Source of the DNA: JBHJHP01 sp042219855 | Lineage (GTDB): Bacteria; Bacteroidota; Bacteroidia; Bacteroidales; UBA5342 | Direction of reading: 5' to 3' | Assembly: GCF_042219855.1 (NCBI RefSeq) | Contig: NZ_JBHJHP010000001.1 | Coordinates: 620,001 to 684,000, forward strand | Length of the DNA: 64,000 bases | Shown here: piece after piece, positions 59,955-64,000 of the stretch | Position numbering within the stretch: the first letter of the stretch is position 1 | How the letters are laid out: each line of letters starts with the position of its first letter | Translations under genes and position numbers: made by a program | The notes under the pieces: model-generated | Told to the model about the DNA's origin: nothing | Database searches by the model: none | The model's input: only the letters and a program-made list of their open reading frames with translations

Positions 59955-60652
59955 ATTTTACATATATAAACCAGGAAAACGAAAACGATCTTAAGGAAAT
60001 ACAGAATCTCATAAACCTTCGTAAGAATGGCCCTGTAAGCCAGTCGATGAAAGATTCCGGTCTGAATTACAGAGTTAACTTTGGTGTTTCAATTGTTGAT
60101 CTGCGTAAAATCTCAAAGGGATTTATTTGCAATAATGTGCTGTCCAGACTCCTTTGGGATAAAGGATGGCGTGAAACATATATTCTGGCTACACTAATTG
60201 CCGATCCTGAGACCATGGATGGTGAAACCTTAACTAAATGGTTTGATGAAATTCCGACAACGGAAGTCTCAGAACAAATGGGGAATAACCTTTTAGCATT
60301 TACTGACCGGTCTGAATTACTTGAGCATCTTCTGAATTCAGGCGACAATTTGAAACGTATAACCGCACTTAAAGCACTTTCGAAACAATTCCTGCTTAAA
60401 AACTTTAAGCATAAAGATTTATTCTTAAAAGCACTGGAAAACGATTTATTTCATGACCATTTATACCGGAAAGAACTGGCTGTAGCCCTGGGACAGGCCA
60501 TGGCTTTTTTAATACGATATCATAACAATTTAATAAACTACTTACTAGAAAAAATTAGCTATTTTCAGTTGAAATCTGAAGATTTCGGATTAACGCAACA
60601 AATAGTAAAAACTGAGATAGATTTTTTCTGTGAAAAAAATAATACAGATTAG
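59951..60652 (+). CDS. DNA alkylation repair (AlkD/HEAT-like) protein
   Basis: A 233-residue all-helical protein of the AlkD-related HEAT-repeat family. Recognisable segments are SMKDSGLNYRVNFGVSIVDL (about residues 36-55), LLWDKGWRETYILATLIADP (about 75-94) and NLLAFTDRSELLEHLL. AlkD proteins remove bulky or cationic alkylated bases such as 3-methyladenine and 7-methylguanine without base flipping. The catalytic Asp and the tryptophans of AlkD proper cannot be placed with confidence, so activity is not certain. It overlaps the glycosyltransferase by 4 bp and the next gene by 23 bp. Confidence 0.82.
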   Translation: MNFTYINQENENDLKEIQNLINLRKNGPVSQSMKDSGLNYRVNFGVSIVDLRKISKGFICNNVLSRLLWDKGWRETYILATLIADPETMDGETLTKWFDEIPTTEVSEQMGNNLLAFTDRSELLEHLLNSGDNLKRITALKALSKQFLLKNFKHKDLFLKALENDLFHDHLYRKELAVALGQAMAFLIRYHNNLINYLLEKISYFQLKSEDFGLTQQIVKTEIDFFCEKNNTD

Positions 60653-61151
60653 ATATTTATGTACATTGATTATATTCTTCCTGTTGAATATAGTCCGTGT
60701 TTTTGCTTTTGATTCTGACCCTGCCTTTGGAATAAAACCTGAAGAAATTGACTCTGCATCTGTATCGACATCTTCATCAGAAATTCTCAATAAAGAGATG
60801 GAATCCTTTTATTCACGGGAAGAAAAGACACATTCCTCATCTCGCAAGTACATAAACCGAAACAATAAAAACGACTATTTTGATTTTATTCAGGATGGCG
60901 AGTTGATAGCTACAGACAAAGAATATAAACTTGGAAAAGTAAATAAAAAACCGATGTGGGGAGAGGCGGACCTTTCCTTTGAACTGGAGGAGATGCTTCG
61001 TAACTACAGGGAGTTGTTAAAGAGTTATCAGAATCAGTTAAACTGGGCGGATAAGGTTAAAAATGAGCAGATAAGTGACTTAATGAATGTTAAAATAAAG
61101 CAAACAAAAAAGCTGATAAAGGAATGTAAAAGAAATCTAAGAAAATATTAA
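60630..61151 (+). CDS. Exported protein of unknown function with a C-terminal helical region
   Basis: A 173-residue protein starting at GTG (60630), which overlaps the upstream gene by 23 bp. The GTG start gives a credible signal peptide (KKIIQIRYLCTLIIFFLLNI, then VRVFAF); the next in-frame Met is at residue 51. The middle is polar (SASVSTSSSEIL, HSSSRKYINRNNKND). Residues about 110-173 are charged and helix-forming (FELEEMLRNYRELLKSYQNQ ... KIKQTKKLIKECKRNL), probably a coiled coil. I recognise no family. The strong overlap suggests cotranslation with the AlkD-like protein, and dprA begins 12 bp downstream. Confidence 0.72.
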   Translation: MKKIIQIRYLCTLIIFFLLNIVRVFAFDSDPAFGIKPEEIDSASVSTSSSEILNKEMESFYSREEKTHSSSRKYINRNNKNDYFDFIQDGELIATDKEYKLGKVNKKPMWGEADLSFELEEMLRNYRELLKSYQNQLNWADKVKNEQISDLMNVKIKQTKKLIKECKRNLRKY

Positions 61152-61163
61152 TATTACCCCTAA

Positions 61164-62270
61164 ATGTCTGAAAAATACCTGCTAAACCAAATAGCCGCAT
61201 CCATGATACCGGGTGCCGGCAGTATTATTGTAAGAAAACTCATTGGTATAACCGGATCACCGGAAGCTCTTTTCAGTGAATCAAAAAAAAACCTTTTAAA
61301 GATACCCCAGATTCCACGTCATGTCGTAGATAACATTTTTAAGAAGGAATTTTGGAGTGCCGCGGAGCAGGAATTAGATTTTATTATCAATGAAAATATA
61401 AGCACCACGTTCTACCAGGATAAGAATTTTCCGGTCAGACTGAATGAATGTTATGATGCACCAGTTCTACTGTATTTTAAAGGGAATATTGATTTTAACA
61501 GGCGAAAAATTGTAAGCATTGTCGGAACAAGGAAAAGTTCTCATTATGGTTCCGGCATGGTTGAAAAGATCATAAAAGGATTGGCTGAATCTGATTCTGA
61601 GACTTGCGTCGTCAGTGGTCTGGCTTATGGCATTGACATCATGGCACACAAAGCTGCCTTGCGTCATAACCTGGATAGCCTCGCTGTTCTGGCTCATGGT
61701 CTTGACGATCTTTATCCTCCCAAACATAAAGACACAGCTGATAAAATGATGGAGCATGGCGGACTGATAACCGAATATACACAATCTACCATTCCTGAAT
61801 CACATAATTTTGTAAAGCGAAACAGGATTGTTGCCGGACTTTCTGATGTTACACTGGTCATAGAATCGGGTCTTAAAGGTGGAGCAATGATTACTGCAAA
61901 TCTGGCCTTTTCATACAACCGGGAAGTTATGGCTGTTCCGGGAAACGTCGGGAATTACTTTTCAGCAGGTTGTAATTTTCTCATAAAAACGCAGAAAGCA
62001 GCTGTCATTGAATCAGCAGATGATCTTTTAAAGCTTATGAACTGGGATCTGAAAGATAAAAAGAAAAGTGTGCAAAAAAGACTCTTTACTGAACTGAAAC
62101 CTGATGAAGAAAAGATTTACCTCCTACTGCAGCAACACAGAACACTGTCGTTGAATGATATCAGTCTGCACAGTGAATTAATGATCAGTCAGGTTTCCAT
62201 GGCACTGCTGAATATGGAACTGGAAGGTATTATAAAATCGCTTCCCGGCAATATGTTTACGATTGCATAA
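61164..62270 (+). CDS. dprA: DNA processing protein DprA
   Basis: A 368-residue protein that loads RecA on incoming single-stranded DNA during natural transformation and is present even in species not known to be competent. It has an N-terminal helical (HhH/SAM-like) region (residues 1-80), then the Rossmann-like DprA core: IVSIVGTRKSSHYGSGM, VSGLAYGIDIMAHKAAL, LAHGLDDLYPPKHK, NFVKRNRIVAGLSDVTLVIE and MAVPGNVGNYFSAGCNFLI. A winged-helix end (about 310-368: LSLNDISLHSELMISQVSMA) completes it. It is last in the GT / AlkD-like / hypothetical / dprA run and overlaps the convergent carbamate kinase stop by 14 bp. Confidence 0.95.
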   Translation: MSEKYLLNQIAASMIPGAGSIIVRKLIGITGSPEALFSESKKNLLKIPQIPRHVVDNIFKKEFWSAAEQELDFIINENISTTFYQDKNFPVRLNECYDAPVLLYFKGNIDFNRRKIVSIVGTRKSSHYGSGMVEKIIKGLAESDSETCVVSGLAYGIDIMAHKAALRHNLDSLAVLAHGLDDLYPPKHKDTADKMMEHGGLITEYTQSTIPESHNFVKRNRIVAGLSDVTLVIESGLKGGAMITANLAFSYNREVMAVPGNVGNYFSAGCNFLIKTQKAAVIESADDLLKLMNWDLKDKKKSVQKRLFTELKPDEEKIYLLLQQHRTLSLNDISLHSELMISQVSMALLNMELEGIIKSLPGNMFTIA

Positions 62271-63243
62271 GCTGGTGATGGGGTTTGTCATCAGGATCAT
62301 ACTCCAGTGTAATTTTAGTGCCATATGTTTTATCCTCAAGCTTTGTGGCCTCCGTAATCACACTTTTTTGGCCGCCATGCTCAATAAAGCGTAACGCTGC
62401 TTTAATTTTAGGCGCCATGGTTCCTTCTCCGAAAGCACCTGCTTCCAGTAATTCGTTTGCATCCGCATAATTTAAAAACTCGACTATCTCCTGATGACTT
62501 GTTCCAAAGTGCTTATATACAAACGGTACATCTGTCAGAATATACAGCTCATCTGCATGAATATGAGCGGCCAGCAGAGCGGAGGAGAGGTCTTTATCCA
62601 CAACAGCTTCCACGGCCTGCAGCATGCCTTTGTCGTCCTTATAAACCGGGATTCCGCCACCTCCGGCAGCAACGACAATACGTCCCGCCCGGGCCGTCGC
62701 CTCAATAACTTTTTCGTTGGTAATGCAAACCGGTTCAGGCGATGCAACCACGCGTCGGACGTAACCATTTTGTTTGGAATCTTTAAACTGCCAGCCTTTG
62801 GCTTTTTTCAGGAGCTCGGCTTCCTCTTTCATGAAAGATTTACCAATGCGTTTCTGCGGGTCAGCAAATGCTTTATCCTTCGGATCAACAATAACCTGTG
62901 ATATTAAAGCAACAACTTCTTTATTAATTCTGTGTTTTTTCAGGATATTCAGGATACACCGTTCAATCATGTATCCGATACCGCCCTGAGAATCAGCCAC
63001 ACAAATATCCAGCGGCATTGGTGTGATACCATAGATTTGTTCGCCTGCATCATTCCGCATAAGAATATTTCCAACCTGTGGACCGTTACCGTGGGTAATC
63101 ACAAGATTATAACCATCCTTTAAAAGATGGATAAGATTCTCCAGGGTATCCATTGTATTGGCGATCTGCTCTTCAATACTTCCTTTCTGTTCTGCTCTTA
63201 GCAGAGCGTTTCCGCCTAAGGCCACAACTGCCAGTTTATTCAT
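62257..63243 (-). CDS. arcC: Carbamate kinase
   Basis: A 328-residue amino-acid-kinase-fold enzyme making ATP from ADP and carbamoyl phosphate (or the reverse). ALGGNALLRAEQKGS is at residues 8-22, VITHGNGPQVGNILMRND near 48-65, the PLDICVADSQGGIGYMIER substrate segment near 76, and VVAAGGGGIPVY near 211. GEGTMAPKIKAALRFIEHGG near 273 is diagnostic. The usual partners (arcA deiminase, argF/arcB) are absent here, so the donor pathway lies elsewhere. It is convergent with dprA (14-bp overlap) and divergent from the rubrerythrin-like gene. Confidence 0.95.
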   Translation of the reverse strand: MNKLAVVALGGNALLRAEQKGSIEEQIANTMDTLENLIHLLKDGYNLVITHGNGPQVGNILMRNDAGEQIYGITPMPLDICVADSQGGIGYMIERCILNILKKHRINKEVVALISQVIVDPKDKAFADPQKRIGKSFMKEEAELLKKAKGWQFKDSKQNGYVRRVVASPEPVCITNEKVIEATARAGRIVVAAGGGGIPVYKDDKGMLQAVEAVVDKDLSSALLAAHIHADELYILTDVPFVYKHFGTSHQEIVEFLNYADANELLEAGAFGEGTMAPKIKAALRFIEHGGQKSVITEATKLEDKTYGTKITLEYDPDDKPHHQLMQS

Positions 63244-63344
63244 AACATGATGTCTATTAGGTTCAAACTAAAGTAAGGTTAAATTTGAACCGGAGTAATG
63301 ACCAAAGTCAATCTTTTACCCTGTGATTAATCATGATTTTTCAG

Positions 63345-63375
63345 TTTGTTCAGCACGCACTTTTTATTACCTTTA
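63345..63375 (+). promoter_or_regulatory. Bacteroidota-type promoter of the rubrerythrin-like gene
   Basis: A -33 TTTG (63345-63348), a 19-bp spacer and a -7 TACCTTTA (63368-63375), one mismatch from TAnnTTTG. The leader before the ATG at 63395 is about 12-14 nt. Confidence 0.65.
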
Positions 63376-63394
63376 TTGGATAAAAAAGAACACA

Positions 63395-63892
63395 ATGAGC
63401 AAATCGGTAACTGATATTTTAAAAGAAGCTATTTTACTTGAAATGCGGGGACAGTCATTTTACAGCAATGTTGCAGAAAAGAGCGATAATGAAGCCGCGA
63501 AAGAGTTTTTTGATCTGATGGCAAAAGAGGAAAGTGAACACATCCGCTTTTTGAAGGAACAGTATGACAACTACACCAGGAACGCCAAATTTACGGCGCC
63601 GAAAGAAATGGACACGGACGATGACACTGTGGCACAAATCTTAACGGATAAAATTAAGAAGGAGATCAGTGCGGCAAGTTTTGAAGCTGCAGCCATATCT
63701 GCTGCAATGGATTTTGAAACAAGGGCAGTTAAGATATATGCTGATCGCGCCAAAGAAGCTACCGATCCCGATGAGCAAAAAACATATGATATGCTTGCAA
63801 AATGGGAGGTAGGCCATCAGAAATTTCTACATGAAATTAATGAGGAACTGAGAGAGCGTGTGTGGTACGATAACCAGTTCTGGGCTTTTTAG
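63395..63892 (+). CDS. Ferritin-like / rubrerythrin-type diiron protein
   Basis: A 165-residue four-helix diiron protein. The ATG at 63395 (MSKSVTDILKEAILLEM) is preferred to the longer start at 63323, since it fits the family and the promoter at 63345-63375. Iron ligands are visible as Glu in LLEMRGQSFY (near residue 16), ExxH in KEESEHIRFL (near 50), Glu in DFETRAVKIY (near 109) and ExxH in KWEVGHQKFL (near 137). There is no C-terminal rubredoxin domain. It is probably involved in peroxide reduction or iron handling. Its stop overlaps the stop of the convergent cysN gene by 4 bp. Confidence 0.92.
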   Translation: MSKSVTDILKEAILLEMRGQSFYSNVAEKSDNEAAKEFFDLMAKEESEHIRFLKEQYDNYTRNAKFTAPKEMDTDDDTVAQILTDKIKKEISAASFEAAAISAAMDFETRAVKIYADRAKEATDPDEQKTYDMLAKWEVGHQKFLHEINEELRERVWYDNQFWAF

Positions 63893-64000
63893 CTGATCAT
63901 TCCGGCGGCTACAGTCTCATTAGTCGCCTCATCTATAACTATAAGACTGCCTGTAATTCTGTTTTTATTATAGGAATCGTAAAACAGCGGTTTGGCAGTT
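63889..64000 (-). CDS. cysN: C-terminal end of sulfate adenylyltransferase large subunit (right-edge partial)
   Basis: The minus strand is open from the window edge to a TAA at 63889-63891. Its 36 visible residues read TAKPLFYDSYNKN, then RITGSLIVID and EATNETVAAGMIS. The TGSxxxIDExTNxTVAAGMI end is that of CysN, the GTPase subunit of ATP sulfurylase, which activates sulfate to APS. The stop right after GMIS means no C-terminal CysC (APS kinase) fusion. The N-terminal GTPase part lies outside the window, so the call rests on this short but characteristic tail. Confidence 0.75.
   Translation of the reverse strand, partial: TAKPLFYDSYNKNRITGSLIVIDEATNETVAAGMIS

Overview
The window comes from the genome of a Bacteroidota bacterium, most likely from the Bacteroidales/Marinilabiliales side of the phylum. 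Several independent signs agree: two secreted enzymes with C-terminal type IX secretion (T9SS) sorting domains, the DUF4290-murA gene pair, promoters of the TTTG-N19/20-TAnnTTTG type, ribosomal protein S1 with long Ala/Lys/Glu-rich tails, and many small Bacteroidota-typical families (head-GIN DUF2807, DUF2147, DUF5715, LysM plus periplasmic-binding fold). No tRNA, rRNA, CRISPR array or transposase is visible.

Region 1 (1-14.5 kb, + strand) is a surface polysaccharide locus: six glycosyltransferases of the GT2 and GT4 types, a Wzy/WaaL-like membrane protein, a bi-domain dehydrogenase, an alpha/alpha-toroid-like protein, a DUF354 protein, UDP-GlcNAc 2-epimerase and a divergent polysaccharide deacetylase. 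From 292 to 11822 the genes overlap or abut and are probably one transcript. The genes up to about 6.8 kb are strikingly AT-rich. From 11.8 to 13.75 kb the gaps between genes are filled with 7-bp-periodic repeats that surround a small four-helix-bundle gene. Dispersed palindromic elements fill 14.5-14.95 kb.

Region 2 (14.9-23 kb, - strand) has a LytS/LytTR two-component pair in an operon with an NAD-dependent epimerase, a START / DUF2062 / short-chain dehydrogenase operon, a non-coding array of about ten imperfect repeat units (19.9-21.36 kb), and a membrane-anchored MutS-like ATPase. Region 3 (23-32.7 kb) holds htpG, murA (with Asp at the catalytic Cys position), DUF4290, a rhomboid protease / threonine aldolase / isochorismate synthase run, and a secreted GH43 enzyme. 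Divergent from GH43 is a giant rhamnogalacturonan lyase (32.9-37.4 kb), so the pair looks like a small pectin-degrading unit without SusC/SusD.

Region 4 (37.5-64 kb) is mostly conserved chromosomal backbone: a TPR protein, a DUF368 lipid-carrier translocase, aroE, an ABC/FtsX exporter, a LysM / tautomerase / DUF5715 operon, pdxH, a thioredoxin-like protein, small envelope proteins, an aldo/keto reductase, rpsA, rfbB and galE (nucleotide-sugar supply for polysaccharides like that of region 1), a glycosyltransferase / AlkD-like / dprA operon, carbamate kinase, a rubrerythrin-like protein, and at the right edge the C-terminus of cysN.

The strongest unexplained signal is the 7-bp-periodic repeat material: a ten-unit array at 19.9-21.36 kb and smaller heptad tracts at 11.8, 13.0, 13.6 and 13.7 kb. 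It is non-coding, is confined to gaps between genes, and resembles in principle the heptamer STRR repeats described in cyanobacteria.
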